From Massilia sp. KIM (lineage in GTDB: Bacteria; Pseudomonadota; Gammaproteobacteria; Burkholderiales; Burkholderiaceae_D): a stretch of 64,000 nt of DNA. Shown here piece by piece: positions 1 to 10,801 of this stretch. The position numbers were made by a program, and so were the translations under genes. Under the pieces are notes generated by a model. It worked only from the letters and a program-made list of their open reading frames with translations, had not been told where the DNA came from and did not search any database. The DNA lies in assembly GCF_002007115.1 (NCBI RefSeq), contig NZ_MVAD01000004.1:186001-250000 (forward strand), read 5' to 3'. Numbering within the stretch: the stretch's first letter is position 1; every line of letters starts with the position of its first letter.

Positions 1-769
1 GACCGTCGCCATCGACGACAAGGTGGCCGCCGTCACCCTGAACCGCCCGGAACTGCGCAATGCCTTCAACGAACAGGCCATCGCCGAGCTGGCCCTGGCC
101 TTCGACGAACTCGGACGCATCGATACGGTGCGCGCCATCGTGCTGGCCGCCAACGGCCCGGCCTTCTGCGCCGGCGCGGACCTGAACTGGATGAAGAAGA
201 TGGCCGGCTACTCGCACAGCGAGAACCAGGAAGACGCGATGCGCCTGGCCGACATGCTGCGCACCATCTACCTCTGCCCCAAGCCCACCGTGGCCAAGGT
301 CCAGGGTGACTGCTACGCCGGCGGCATGGGCCTGGTGGCGGCCTGCGACATCGTGGTCGCCAGCGAGGTGGCCCATTTCTGCCTGTCCGAAGTGAAGCTG
401 GGCCTGATCCCGGCCACCATCTCGCCCTATGTGATCAAGGCCATGGGCGAACAGGCGGCGCGCCGCTACTTCCTCACCGCCGAGCGTTTCGACGCCCCGG
501 AGGCGCGCCGCATCGGCTTCGCCCACGAGGTGGTGGCGGCCGAACAGCTCGACGCCACGGTGGCGGGCATCGTCAACAACCTGGTCAACAACAGCCCGAA
601 CGCGGTGCGCGAAGCCAAGGCCCTGGTGCGCGAGATCGTCGGCCAGCCGGTGAACGACGCCCTGCTGGCGGACACCGCCGGCCGCATCGCCGCCATCCGC
701 GCCTCGCTCGAAGGGCGCGAGGGCGTGGCCTCCTTCCTTGAAAAACGCAAGCCCTCGTGGCTGACTTGA
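1..769 (+). CDS. liuC: Enoyl-CoA hydratase, probable methylglutaconyl-CoA hydratase (5' end cut by window)
   Basis: This crotonase-fold enzyme probably hydrates 3-methylglutaconyl-CoA to HMG-CoA in leucine/isovalerate breakdown. The frame is already open at base 2 and reads T-V-A-I-D-D-K-V-A before the family strand VTLNRPE, so the true start lies upstream of the window; the GTG at 23 is internal. Oxyanion-hole segments are visible: GPAFCAGADL and YAGGMGLVAACDIV. The order hydratase, biotin-type carboxylase subunit, HMG-CoA lyase along this strand supports LiuC over a generic enoyl-CoA hydratase. The stop is 9 bp before bioA. The exact substrate is inferred from context only. Confidence 0.85.
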   Translation, partial: TVAIDDKVAAVTLNRPELRNAFNEQAIAELALAFDELGRIDTVRAIVLAANGPAFCAGADLNWMKKMAGYSHSENQEDAMRLADMLRTIYLCPKPTVAKVQGDCYAGGMGLVAACDIVVASEVAHFCLSEVKLGLIPATISPYVIKAMGEQAARRYFLTAERFDAPEARRIGFAHEVVAAEQLDATVAGIVNNLVNNSPNAVREAKALVREIVGQPVNDALLADTAGRIAAIRASLEGREGVASFLEKRKPSWLT

Positions 770-778
770 AGTACTGAG

Positions 779-2122
779 ATGATGAAGCAACAGACCTCCT
801 CCGATTGGATCGCACGCAGCCTGCGCAGCGTGTGGCACCCGTGCACCCAGATGCAGCACCACGAGGAGGTGCCCCTGATCGCCGTCAGCCGCGCGCAAGG
901 CGCCTGGCTCTACGACCACGAGGGCCGGCGCTACCTGGACGGCATCAGCTCCTGGTGGGTCAACCTGTTCGGCCACGCCAACCCGCGCATCAACGCGGCC
1001 CTGAAGGACCAGCTCGACCGCCTCGAGCACGCCATGCTGGCCGGCTTCACCCACGAGCCGGTGATCGAGCTGTCGGAGCGCCTGGCCGAGCTGACCGGCC
1101 ACGCCCTCGGCCACGCCTTCTACGCCTCGGACGGCGCCTCGGCGGTCGAGATCGCGATGAAGATGTCCTTCCACGCCTGGCGCAATGCAGGCTACCCGAA
1201 CAAGCAGGAGTTCGTCTGCCTGCAGGGCAGCTACCACGGCGAGACCATCGGCGCCCTGGCCGTCACCGACGTGCCCCTGTTCAAGGACGCCTACGGCCCC
1301 CTGCTCAAGGCCTCGCACGTGGTGCCGGCGCCGGACGCGCGCAACGCCGCCGAGGGCGAATCGGCCCAGGACGTGGCGCGCCGCGCCATCGCCGAGGTCA
1401 AGGCCTTGTTCGAGCAGCGCGGCGAGCGCATCGCCGCCATCATCGTCGAGCCGCTGGTGCAGTGCGCGACCGGCATGGCGATGTACGACCCGCTCTACCT
1501 GGAGCTGCTGCGCGAGCTGTGCGACCAGCACCACGTGCACCTGATCGCCGACGAGATCGCGGTCGGCTGCGGCCGCACCGGCACCTTCTTCGCCTGCGAG
1601 CAGGCGGCGATCTGGCCGGACTTCCTGTGCCTGTCCAAGGGCATCAGCGGCGGCTACCTGCCGCTTTCGCTGGTGCTGAGCACCGACGAAATCTACCAGT
1701 CCTTCTACAGCGAGGACATCACGCGCGGCTTCCTGCACTCGCATTCCTACACCGGCAATCCGCTGGCCTGCCGCGCGGCCCTGGCCACGCTCGACATCTT
1801 CCGCGACGACGATGTCCTGGCGCGCAACCGCGAGCTGGCCACCAGGCTGACCGTGGCCCTGGCCCCGCTGGCCGAGCACGAGCGCGCGCGCCACTTCCGC
1901 CAGCGCGGCATGATCTTCGCCTTCGACGCCGTCGAGCCGCACCCGCAGCGCGCCTCCACCTTCGCGCGCCGTTTCTTCAGCACCGCCGTGGAAAACGAGC
2001 TGCTGCTGCGCCCGATCGGCCGCACCGTCTACCTGATGCCGCCCTACGTGCTGGACGACGAGGAAGTCGCCGGCCTGGCCGCGCGCACGCAGAAGGTGTT
2101 CGAATCGGTGATCGCGGGTTGA
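779..2122 (+). CDS. bioA: Adenosylmethionine-8-amino-7-oxononanoate aminotransferase
   Basis: A class-III PLP aminotransferase that converts KAPA to DAPA with SAM as amino donor, in cytosolic biotin synthesis. It is 447 aa, close to the family length. The start WHPCTQM (residues 19-25) and the active-site segment [10 protein letters not shown] are typical BioA signatures. The PLP-binding Asp is in [13 protein letters not shown] (about D258) and the Schiff-base Lys in LSKGISGG (about K287). Two adjacent ATGs (779, 782) could start it. It is first of four bio genes with only a few bases between each, so a single transcript with the upstream liuC is likely. Confidence 0.96.
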   Translation: MMKQQTSSDWIARSLRSVWHPCTQMQHHEEVPLIAVSRAQGAWLYDHEGRRYLDGISSWWVNLFGHANPRINAALKDQLDRLEHAMLAGFTHEPVIELSERLAELTGHALGHAFYASDGASAVEIAMKMSFHAWRNAGYPNKQEFVCLQGSYHGETIGALAVTDVPLFKDAYGPLLKASHVVPAPDARNAAEGESAQDVARRAIAEVKALFEQRGERIAAIIVEPLVQCATGMAMYDPLYLELLRELCDQHHVHLIADEIAVGCGRTGTFFACEQAAIWPDFLCLSKGISGGYLPLSLVLSTDEIYQSFYSEDITRGFLHSHSYTGNPLACRAALATLDIFRDDDVLARNRELATRLTVALAPLAEHERARHFRQRGMIFAFDAVEPHPQRASTFARRFFSTAVENELLLRPIGRTVYLMPPYVLDDEEVAGLAARTQKVFESVIAG

Positions 2123-2126
2123 GGCC

Positions 2127-3317
2127 ATGATGGATCTGATCGCAGGCATCGACCGCAAGCTCGGGCAACTGGCCGAGCAGAGCTTGACCCGCAAGCTGCG
2201 CGTGGCGGACAGCGCCTGCGCGCCGCGGCAGGTGGTGGACGGCCGTCCCATGCTGGCCTTCTGCAGCAACGACTACCTGGGCCTGGCCGCGCATCCGCAG
2301 GTGGTGGAGGCCTTGCGCGAGGGCGCGTCGCGCTACGGCGCCGGCAGCGGCGCCTCGCACCTTGTCAGTGGCCACAGCCGCGCCCACGCGCTGTTGGAAG
2401 AACGCCTGGCCGGCTGGATGGCCCCCCACCTCGAACAGCCGCGCGCGCTCTACCTGTGCACCGGCTACATGGCCAACCTGGCGGTGCTCACCGCGTTCGG
2501 GGCCGACGCCGACGCGATGATCTTCTCGGAAGCGCTCAACCACGCCTCCCTGATCGACGGCGCGCGCCTGGCGAAGGCCGGCGTCAGCGTCTACCCGCAC
2601 GGCGAGGTCGCGGCGCTCGAACGCCAGCTCGCCGACAGCAGGGCGGCCACGAAGATCGTGGTCACCGACAGCGTGTTCAGCATGGACGGCAATCTCGCTC
2701 CCCTGCCCGAACTGCTGGCCCTGTGCGAACGCCACGGCGCCTGGCTGGTGGTGGACGACGCCCACGGCTTCGGCGTGCTGGGCGAGAACGGCCGCGGGGC
2801 GCTCGAGCACTTCGGCCTGCGCTCGCCCAACCTGGTCTACATGGGCACGCTCGGCAAGGCAGCCGGCGTGGGCGGCGCCTTCATCGCGGCCCATGCCAGC
2901 GTGATCGAGCTGCTGGTGCAGCGCGCAAGGCCCTACATCTACACCACGGCCGCCCCGCCCGCCCTGGCCCATGCCCTGCAGGCCAGCCTTGATATCATTG
3001 CGGGTCCCGAAGGCGCCGAACGGCGCGCCCACCTGGGCGCGCTGGTGGCGCAGCTGCGGGACGCCCTGCGCCTGCGCGACTGGCGCCTGATGGCGTCGAA
3101 CACGGCGATCCAGCCGGTCGTGATCGGCGCCAACGAGGACGCGCTGCGCGTGGCCGCCGCCCTGCACGAGCAGGGCCTGTGGGTGCCCGCGATCCGTCCG
3201 CCGACCGTGGCGCCGGGCACGGCGCGCCTGCGCGTGACCCTGTCGGCCGCGCACACCTTCGATGAGGTGGCGAGGCTGGCGCGCGCACTCAACGAACTGG
3301 AAAAGACCGCACCATGA
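2127..3317 (+). CDS. bioF: 8-amino-7-oxononanoate synthase
   Basis: A PLP-dependent alpha-oxoamine synthase condensing pimeloyl-ACP/CoA with L-alanine to give KAPA. The 396-aa length is normal. [10 protein letters not shown] (about 45-54) and [13 protein letters not shown] are family signatures, VVDDAHGFG (about 208-216) carries the cofactor-binding Asp/His, and [10 protein letters not shown] holds the PLP lysine (about K244). It starts 4 bp after the bioA stop and its own stop overlaps the bioD start by 4 bp (ATGA), so translation of bioF and bioD is probably coupled. Confidence 0.96.
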   Translation: MMDLIAGIDRKLGQLAEQSLTRKLRVADSACAPRQVVDGRPMLAFCSNDYLGLAAHPQVVEALREGASRYGAGSGASHLVSGHSRAHALLEERLAGWMAPHLEQPRALYLCTGYMANLAVLTAFGADADAMIFSEALNHASLIDGARLAKAGVSVYPHGEVAALERQLADSRAATKIVVTDSVFSMDGNLAPLPELLALCERHGAWLVVDDAHGFGVLGENGRGALEHFGLRSPNLVYMGTLGKAAGVGGAFIAAHASVIELLVQRARPYIYTTAAPPALAHALQASLDIIAGPEGAERRAHLGALVAQLRDALRLRDWRLMASNTAIQPVVIGANEDALRVAAALHEQGLWVPAIRPPTVAPGTARLRVTLSAAHTFDEVARLARALNELEKTAP

Positions 3318-4138
3318 AGAACCTGAACGAACCCGAGCAAGCGGTGGCCGCGCCGCTGGCCGCGCCGAAAGCGACGCAGCGCCGCGTCGCCGCCGAGCCG
3401 CAGCCGGAGCCGCGCGCCGTCGAGAACAAGCCGCCGCGCTTCTGCTGCTTCGTCACCGGCACCGACACCGAGATCGGCAAGACCCTGGTCTCGGCCGCCA
3501 TCCTGCACAAGCTGGTGAGCAGCGGCCGGCGCGCCTGCGGCATGAAGCCGGTGGCGGCCGGCGCCGAGATGCGTGACGGCCGCCTGCACAACGAGGACGC
3601 CGACATGCTGGCCGCCGCCGGCAACGTCAACCTGCCGTCCTCGATCACCACGCCCTACATGCTGCGCGAACCGGCCGCGCCCCACATCGCCGCCGCGCGC
3701 GAAGGCGTTCGCATCGACCCGGTGCCGATCATCGCCGCCTATGCCGAGATCCAGGCCGCCTCCGACGCGGTGGTGGTCGAGGGCGTAGGCGGCTTTCGCG
3801 TGCCTTTCAACGACGACTTCGACAGCGCCGACCTGGCCGCCCAGCTCAACCTGCCGGTGATCCTGGTGGTGGGCCTGCGGCTGGGCTGCATCAGCCACGC
3901 GCTGCTCACCGTCGAAGCCATCGTCGCGCGCGGCCTGGTGCTGGCCGGCTGGGTCGCCAACACGGCCGACCCGGACATGCGCTTCATGCGGGAGAACATC
4001 GAAGCCCTGGAGCAGCGCATTCCCGCGCCGCTGCTGGGCCACGTGCCGCGCCTCGAACAACCCACGGCCGCCGCGGCGGCCGAATTCATCGATCTTGCGG
4101 GGCTGCCTGGCTGGCCCTCCCCGCGCGTCCAGACCTAG
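3314..4138 (+). CDS. bioD: Dethiobiotin synthetase with N-terminal extension
   Basis: An ATP-dependent ligase that closes the ureido ring of DAPA with CO2. The P-loop is GTDTEIGKT (about residues 49-57), followed by the conserved MKPVAAGA and [11 protein letters not shown] segments. The protein is 274 aa; the P-loop normally lies within the first 20 residues of BioD, so about 38 residues rich in Ala, Pro and Glu precede the domain. ATG 3314 overlaps the bioF stop; no other ATG with a ribosome site lies nearer the P-loop, so the extension seems to be translated. Its role is unknown. Confidence 0.94.
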   Translation: MKNLNEPEQAVAAPLAAPKATQRRVAAEPQPEPRAVENKPPRFCCFVTGTDTEIGKTLVSAAILHKLVSSGRRACGMKPVAAGAEMRDGRLHNEDADMLAAAGNVNLPSSITTPYMLREPAAPHIAAAREGVRIDPVPIIAAYAEIQAASDAVVVEGVGGFRVPFNDDFDSADLAAQLNLPVILVVGLRLGCISHALLTVEAIVARGLVLAGWVANTADPDMRFMRENIEALEQRIPAPLLGHVPRLEQPTAAAAAEFIDLAGLPGWPSPRVQT

Positions 4139-4150
4139 AAGGAAACACCC

Positions 4151-5185
4151 ATGTCCAACATGAACACCGTCGCCCTGCACCGCCCCGTGGCCCCGATCAA
4201 GCAGGCCGAGAACGCGACCTGGCCCGTGGCCGACGTGCTCGCTCTGTTCGAGCTGCCCTTCCCCGAGCTGATGCACCGCGCCCAGACCGCGCACCGCGCC
4301 AGCTTCCCGGACGGCGACGTCGAACTAGCGACCCTGCTGTCGATCAAGACGGGCGGCTGCGAAGAGGACTGCGGCTACTGCCCCCAGGCCGCGCGCTACG
4401 ACACCGGCGTGGAGGCCAAGAAGATCCTCGACCTCGACACCGTGCTGGACGCGGCGCGCCAGGCCAAGGCCAGCGGCGCCACCCGCTTCTGCATGGGCGC
4501 CGCCTGGCGCAGCCCGAAGGAGCGCGACATGGAAAAGGTCGAGAACATGGTGCGCGAAGTGAAGGCCCTGGGCCTGGAAACCTGCGCCACCCTGGGCATG
4601 CTGGAAGAAGGCCAGGCCGAACAGCTTAAGAAGGCGGGCCTGGACTACTACAACCACAACATCGACACCGCGCCGGACTTCTACAACAACGTGATCTCGA
4701 CCCGCGAATACCAGGACCGCCTGGACACGCTGGGCCGCGTGCGCCAGGCCGGCCTGAAGGTCTGCTGCGGCGGCATCGTCGGCATGGGCGAGACGCGCGA
4801 GCAGCGCGCCGGCCTGATCTCGCAGCTGGCCAACCTGAACCCCTACCCGGAATCGGTGCCGATCAACCACCTGGTGCAGGTGGAAGGCACCCCGCTGCAC
4901 GGCATCGACAAGCTCGATCCGCTGGAGTTCGTGCGCACCATCGCCGTGGCCCGCATCACCATGCCGCAGGCGCGCGTGCGCCTGTCGGCCGGCCGCCGCG
5001 AGCTGGGAGAGGCGGTGCAGGCGATGTGCTTCATGGCCGGCGCCAACTCGATCTTCTACGGCGACAAGCTGCTCACCACCGGCAACCCGGAAGCGGACGA
5101 CGACCGCGCGCTGCTGGACAAGCTCGGCCTGAAGACCCGCGCCGCCACGCTGGAATCGGCGCCGAAGGAAGCCTGCGGCTGCTGA
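4151..5185 (+). CDS. bioB: Biotin synthase
   Basis: A radical-SAM enzyme that inserts sulfur into dethiobiotin. The SAM [4Fe-4S] cluster motif is C70-EED-C74-GY-C77 followed by PQAARYD, and the second-cluster region SRE-type helix [12 protein letters not shown] and the [10 protein letters not shown] segment are present. The C-terminus ends in GCGC-like cysteines (KEACGC). At 344 aa it is full length. A good AGAAGGAA site precedes ATG 4151, 12 bp after bioD. It ends the bio block; the 85-bp gap to the next gene has no strong terminator, so read-through into liuD is plausible. Confidence 0.97.
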   Translation: MSNMNTVALHRPVAPIKQAENATWPVADVLALFELPFPELMHRAQTAHRASFPDGDVELATLLSIKTGGCEEDCGYCPQAARYDTGVEAKKILDLDTVLDAARQAKASGATRFCMGAAWRSPKERDMEKVENMVREVKALGLETCATLGMLEEGQAEQLKKAGLDYYNHNIDTAPDFYNNVISTREYQDRLDTLGRVRQAGLKVCCGGIVGMGETREQRAGLISQLANLNPYPESVPINHLVQVEGTPLHGIDKLDPLEFVRTIAVARITMPQARVRLSAGRRELGEAVQAMCFMAGANSIFYGDKLLTTGNPEADDDRALLDKLGLKTRAATLESAPKEACGC

Positions 5186-5270
5186 TCCAGGCTGGCAGCG
5201 CCCGCGCGGCCGGGGAGACACGGCCGCGCCCACGACACTCACGAACAACCATAAGCGAAAGACAACCCGC

Positions 5271-7292
<2,022 letters not shown>

Positions 7293-7318
7293 CCCTGACA
7301 ACAAGAAGAGGGGGAGAC

Positions 7319-8248
7319 ATGCGCATACTGCTGTACCGTGGAGACGGTGTGGTCGAGCCGTGGGTGCGCGAATTCGAGGGCGTCATGCCGCAGGTGGAGG
7401 CGGTGACGTGGAAGGAAGGCCAGGTCCTGCCGCCCTGCGACTACGCGGTGCTGTGGAACCCTGCCCTGGGCCTGCTCGAGCAGCTCGCACAAGTCAAGGC
7501 GATCTTCCTGATGGGCGCCGGCGTGGACGCCCTGCTCAAGTTCGGCGAAGCGCTGCCCGACGTGCCCCTGATCCGCCTGGGCGACGCCGGCATGGGCGTG
7601 CAGATGGCGGAGTACGTGACGCACGCGGTGCTGCGTTACTTCCGCCGCTTCGACGAATACGAGCAGCAGGCGCGCCACGGGGCCTGGAACCCGCTGCCGC
7701 AGATCCCGAAGGAGGAATTCGCGGTCGGCGTCATGGGCCTGGGCAAGCTGGGGCAGCCGGTGGTCGAGGCGATGCGCCATTTCGGCTTCCCGGTGCGCGG
7801 CTGGAGCCGCACGCCCAAGGACATCCCGGGCGTGGAGACCTATGCCGGCATGGAGGGGCTGGACCCCTTCCTGCGCGGCACCCGGGTGCTGGTCAGCATG
7901 CTGCCGCTGACCCCGGACACGGCCAACCTGCTGGACCGCCACAACCTGGGCAAGCTGCAGCCGGGCGCCTACCTCATCAACGTCTCGCGCGGCGCCATCA
8001 TCGCCGAGCCCGATCTGATGACCCTGATCCGCTCCGGCCACATCGCCGGCGCCACGCTCGACGTGTTCCGCCACGAGCCGCTGCCGGCGCCGCACCCTTT
8101 CTGGAACGAGCCGCGCATTTCCATCACCCCGCACATTTCGGCGCTGACCATGCGCCACGACGCCGTGCGCCAGATCGCCGACAAGATCGCGGCGCTGGAG
8201 AGCGGCCAACCGGTCGACGACCTGGTCGACCGCAGCCTAGGATACTGA
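7319..8248 (+). CDS. ghrA: Glyoxylate/hydroxypyruvate reductase A family protein
   Basis: A cytosolic D-2-hydroxyacid dehydrogenase that likely reduces glyoxylate or hydroxypyruvate with NADPH. The Rossmann motif GLGKLG follows the VGVMGL strand near residue 140; catalytic residues sit in NVSRGAII (Arg), the RHEPLP segment (Glu) and TPHISA (His). The 309-aa length matches GhrA. A GGGGAGA site precedes ATG 7319. It lies 26 bp after liuD and 1 bp before liuE, so it is in the same operon although it is not a textbook step of leucine degradation; its physiological substrate here is unknown. Confidence 0.88.
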   Translation: MRILLYRGDGVVEPWVREFEGVMPQVEAVTWKEGQVLPPCDYAVLWNPALGLLEQLAQVKAIFLMGAGVDALLKFGEALPDVPLIRLGDAGMGVQMAEYVTHAVLRYFRRFDEYEQQARHGAWNPLPQIPKEEFAVGVMGLGKLGQPVVEAMRHFGFPVRGWSRTPKDIPGVETYAGMEGLDPFLRGTRVLVSMLPLTPDTANLLDRHNLGKLQPGAYLINVSRGAIIAEPDLMTLIRSGHIAGATLDVFRHEPLPAPHPFWNEPRISITPHISALTMRHDAVRQIADKIAALESGQPVDDLVDRSLGY

Positions 8249-8249
8249 C

Positions 8250-9170
8250 ATGAACCAGCAAGCCGACCTGCCGAAAAAGGTCAAGATCGTCGAAGTGGGG
8301 CCGCGCGACGGCCTGCAGAACGAGAAGGAAGCCATGAGCGCCGAGGTCAAGGTGGAACTGGTCGAGCGCCTGGCGCGCGCCGGCTTCGCCAACGTCGAAG
8401 CGGCGGCCTTCGTCTCGCCCAAGTGGGTGCCGCAGATGGCCACCAGCGCCGAGGTGCTGGCGCGCATCGAGCGCCGCCCGGGCGTGATCTACTCGGCCCT
8501 GGTGCCGAACATGCAGGGCTTCGAGGCCGCGCTGGCCGGCAAGGCAGACGAAGTGGTGGTGTTCGGCGCCGCCTCGGAAGCCTTCTCGCAGAAGAACATC
8601 AACTGCTCGATCGCCGAGTCGATCAAGCGCTTCGAGCCGGTGGCCAAGGCCGCCAAGGAGCACGGCCTGCGCCTGCGCGGCTCGATCAGCACCGCCTTCG
8701 GCTGCCCCTACCAGGGCGAGGTGCCGCTGGACGCGGTGGCCGACGTGGTGGCGCGCATGCGCGACCTCGGCTGCGACGAGATCGACATCGCCGACACCAT
8801 CGGCGTCTCGACCGCGCGCAAGACCCAGGCGGTGATGCTGCGCGCCGCCCGTGAATTCCCGATCGAGAAGCTGTCGGGCCACTTCCACGACACCTACGGC
8901 CAGGCCCTGGCCAACATCTACGCGGCCATGGAAGTGGGCGTGGCGATCTTCCACTCCTCGGTGGCGGGCCTGGGCGGCTGCCCCTTCGCCAAGGGCGCCA
9001 CCGGCAACGTCGCGACCGAGGACGTGCTCTACCTGATGCAGGGGCTGGGGATCGAGACCGGCGTGGACCTGGACGCGGTGGTCGACACCGGCCTGTTCAT
9101 CTCGGAGAAACTGGGCCGCAAGAGCGTCAGCCGCGCGGGCAACGCGATCGCGGCCAAGCGGGCGGCCTGA
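8250..9170 (+). CDS. liuE: Hydroxymethylglutaryl-CoA lyase
   Basis: A TIM-barrel metal-dependent lyase cleaving HMG-CoA to acetyl-CoA and acetoacetate, the last step of leucine catabolism. VEVGPRDGLQNE (about 15-25) supplies metal and substrate ligands, SGHFHDTYG carries metal-binding histidines, and GLGGCPFAKGATGN has the active-site Cys (about residue 244), the diagnostic HMG-CoA lyase signature. Length 306 aa is typical. It starts 1 bp after ghrA ends and is the last gene of the plus-strand run, followed by a strong hairpin. Confidence 0.94.
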   Translation: MNQQADLPKKVKIVEVGPRDGLQNEKEAMSAEVKVELVERLARAGFANVEAAAFVSPKWVPQMATSAEVLARIERRPGVIYSALVPNMQGFEAALAGKADEVVVFGAASEAFSQKNINCSIAESIKRFEPVAKAAKEHGLRLRGSISTAFGCPYQGEVPLDAVADVVARMRDLGCDEIDIADTIGVSTARKTQAVMLRAAREFPIEKLSGHFHDTYGQALANIYAAMEVGVAIFHSSVAGLGGCPFAKGATGNVATEDVLYLMQGLGIETGVDLDAVVDTGLFISEKLGRKSVSRAGNAIAAKRAA

Positions 9171-9180
9171 AGCGACACAG

Positions 9181-9210
9181 CCGGCGTTTCCGCTTTGCGG
9201 GGAACGCCGG
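9181..9210 (+). terminator. Hairpin downstream of liuE
   Basis: A GC-rich inverted repeat (left arm from CCGGCGTT, right arm AACGCCGG, arms continuing inward with one bulge to a loop of about 3 T) lies 10 bp after the liuE stop. There is no T-tract after it, so it may be an RNA-stabilising or factor-assisted end rather than a classical intrinsic terminator. Confidence 0.5.
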
Positions 9211-9231
9211 CGGTGCGCGTTACGGAAAAAG

Positions 9232-9263
9232 AAAAGGCCGACAACTCTCGCTGTCGGCCTTTT
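9232..9263 (-). terminator. Bidirectional intrinsic terminator between liuE and tRNA-Pro
   Basis: A 12-bp perfect inverted repeat, AAAAGGCCGACA and TGTCGGCCTTTT, with an 8-nt loop. The A-run on one side and T-run on the other make it able to act for both the plus-strand liu operon and the minus-strand tRNA, whose 3' end is 12 bp away. Confidence 0.85.
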
Positions 9264-9274
9264 CTCTTGAAACT

Positions 9275-9351
9275 TGGTCGGAGTACAAGGATTCGAACCT
9301 TGGACCCTCTGCTCCCAAAGCAGATGCGCTACCGGGCTGCGCTACACTCCG
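9275..9351 (-). tRNA. tRNA-Pro (anticodon TGG)
   Basis: Read on the minus strand, the 77-nt gene begins CGGAGTG and ends with a pairing TACTCCG, discriminator A and an encoded CCA. The D-loop segment AGCGCAGCCCGGTAGCGC, the anticodon arm CTGCT-TTGGGAG-AGCAG with TGG anticodon, and the T-arm GGTTCGAATCC are all recognisable. The terminal G7-T66 wobble is the only non-Watson-Crick acceptor pair. It decodes CCN proline codons, mainly CCA. It stands alone with its own promoter and terminator. Confidence 0.97.
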
Positions 9352-9360
9352 AAGAAACGC

Positions 9361-9390
9361 ATCATAGCTGTTTTGGCGTGACCCGGTCAA
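9361..9390 (-). promoter_or_regulatory. Sigma-70-type promoter for tRNA-Pro
   Basis: On the minus strand a TTGACC -35 (9390-9385) is followed after 18 bp by a TATGAT -10 (9366-9361). The tRNA 5' end lies 9 bp further, which is where transcription would start, allowing a very short leader. Confidence 0.75.
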
Positions 9391-9451
9391 GGATTCGCGG
9401 CAAAATAGCGCCACTTGTCGCGTTCTTCGACACAGATGAGCTGAGGGTATT

Positions 9452-10069
9452 GTGAGTTTGGCAGCAAGCGTCGCACAAGGTCCGGGTAACGGACGCCTAC
9501 TTCTCGGCATCGCCGTGTCGCTTGCCGTGCACGCCTTGTTCGTGCTCGCCTATCGCGGCCTGGGGCCCGGCGCGCCGGTGTTCGACCCGCCGGCGCCGAC
9601 CTCGATCGCGATCACCATCCGCCCGCCAGCTCCGCCTCCTCCACCGCCGGAACCGGAAAAAGAACCGCCAGCGCGCGTCCAGCCCAAGCGCGAACAGCCC
9701 GCCACCCCGACGCGCACGGCGCCGCCGCGCCGGGTCATCGCCGTGCCGCCCGCGCCGCAGCGCGAGACGCCCGCCGATCCCTTCGTCGTGCAGCAACCGG
9801 AATCGCCGCCCCCACCCGCCGACTCGCCGCCGAAGTTCGACATGGAGGCGGCCAAACGCATCGCGCGCGAAAACGCCAACTTGCGCGACCCTTTCAAGGA
9901 GGGCACGGCGCTGGCGCAATTCCCCGAAGCGCCCTTGCAGACCGAATCGAAGCTGGCGCGCGGCATCTCCGCAGCCAAGCGCAGGAACTGCAAGGATGGC
10001 CTGCCCGGCGGGCTGCTGGCCCCGCTTTACCTCATGATGGAGAAGAAGGACAGCGGCTGCAAATGGTGA
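9452..10069 (+). CDS. TonB-like proline-rich inner-membrane protein of unknown function
   Basis: A GTG-started 205-aa protein. Residues about 15-35 form one membrane helix (LLLGIAVSLAVHALFVLAY) of the TonB/TolA type, with the His in SLAVHALF seen in TonB anchors. Residues about 48-125 are a periplasm-spanning Pro/Glu/Arg/Lys-rich linker including runs of PPPPPPEPE. The last 80 residues contain an ordered segment with two cysteines (RNCKDG and SGCKW) but no recognisable TonB C-terminal domain. No ExbB/ExbD genes are nearby. It may be a divergent energy transducer or a scaffold; function is not established. Confidence 0.75.
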   Translation: MSLAASVAQGPGNGRLLLGIAVSLAVHALFVLAYRGLGPGAPVFDPPAPTSIAITIRPPAPPPPPPEPEKEPPARVQPKREQPATPTRTAPPRRVIAVPPAPQRETPADPFVVQQPESPPPPADSPPKFDMEAAKRIARENANLRDPFKEGTALAQFPEAPLQTESKLARGISAAKRRNCKDGLPGGLLAPLYLMMEKKDSGCKW

Positions 10070-10081
10070 GCCGCCCCGGCT

Positions 10082-10801
10082 TCAGGCGAAGGCGACCTCG
10101 CTCAGCCTGATCGACACCACCAGCGGTTCCGGGTCGTGGCTGCCGTCCGGCTTGCGCACGTAGATCATGTGCGTGGTCGGCAAGGTGATGCCCTGGACCG
10201 TGAGGTGGTCCGACAGGTAGTGGACCGCCGGCGCGCCGCCGCTGATGTCGACCTCGTAATCGTGGCGGCGCAGCAGGCCGTCTTCCGAAAAATAGAAAGT
10301 CTGCACCGGGCTGTGCGTGGCCAGGCGCTCGGGGAAGCGCACCTGCAGGCGGCGCAGGCTGCGGCCATCTTCCTGGTGCGGCGGGAGCTCGGCGATCTCC
10401 AGGTCGGGCACGGCCAGCGTGAAAGGCATGGTCAGGTAATTCCAGATCGCATAGCCGACGAAATAGGCGAGCTGGGTGTCGCTCCACGGCGTATCGAGCG
10501 CGTGCCCGGCGAAGCTGGCGCGCGGATCGCGTAGTTCCTCGATCGGCGCGCCCTCCGTGGTCTCGATGGCCGCGCGCTCGGGCGTCACGGCGCTGCGCCG
10601 GCCGGCGCCGCCGAAGGGGCTGTGCGAGGTCCAGGGGCGGTGCAGCTCGAGCTGGACATCGACTTCGTCGAGCATGCCGGGCTTGCCCTTCAGGTGCCAC
10701 AGCACCCCGCCCTGCGAGAGGTGGGCGCGCATGGTGCTGAAGCCGTTCCAGCGGTGCAGGCCGCCGTGGGCCTCGAGGATGTGTTGCAGCAGCGCGTTCA
10801 T
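10082..10801 (-). CDS. Conserved hypothetical protein
   Basis: A 239-aa soluble-looking protein without signal peptide or membrane helix. I do not recognise a named domain. The pattern of alternating strands (VLWHLKGKP, VDVQLELHRP, QTFYFSEDGLLRRHDYEVD) resembles lipoprotein-carrier-like beta sheets that score outer-membrane or lipid binding, but that is only an impression. Its start ATG overlaps the TGA of the upstream alpha/beta hydrolase by 4 bp, so the two are translationally coupled and probably act on related substrates. Confidence 0.7.
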   Translation of the reverse strand: MNALLQHILEAHGGLHRWNGFSTMRAHLSQGGVLWHLKGKPGMLDEVDVQLELHRPWTSHSPFGGAGRRSAVTPERAAIETTEGAPIEELRDPRASFAGHALDTPWSDTQLAYFVGYAIWNYLTMPFTLAVPDLEIAELPPHQEDGRSLRRLQVRFPERLATHSPVQTFYFSEDGLLRRHDYEVDISGGAPAVHYLSDHLTVQGITLPTTHMIYVRKPDGSHDPEPLVVSIRLSEVAFA

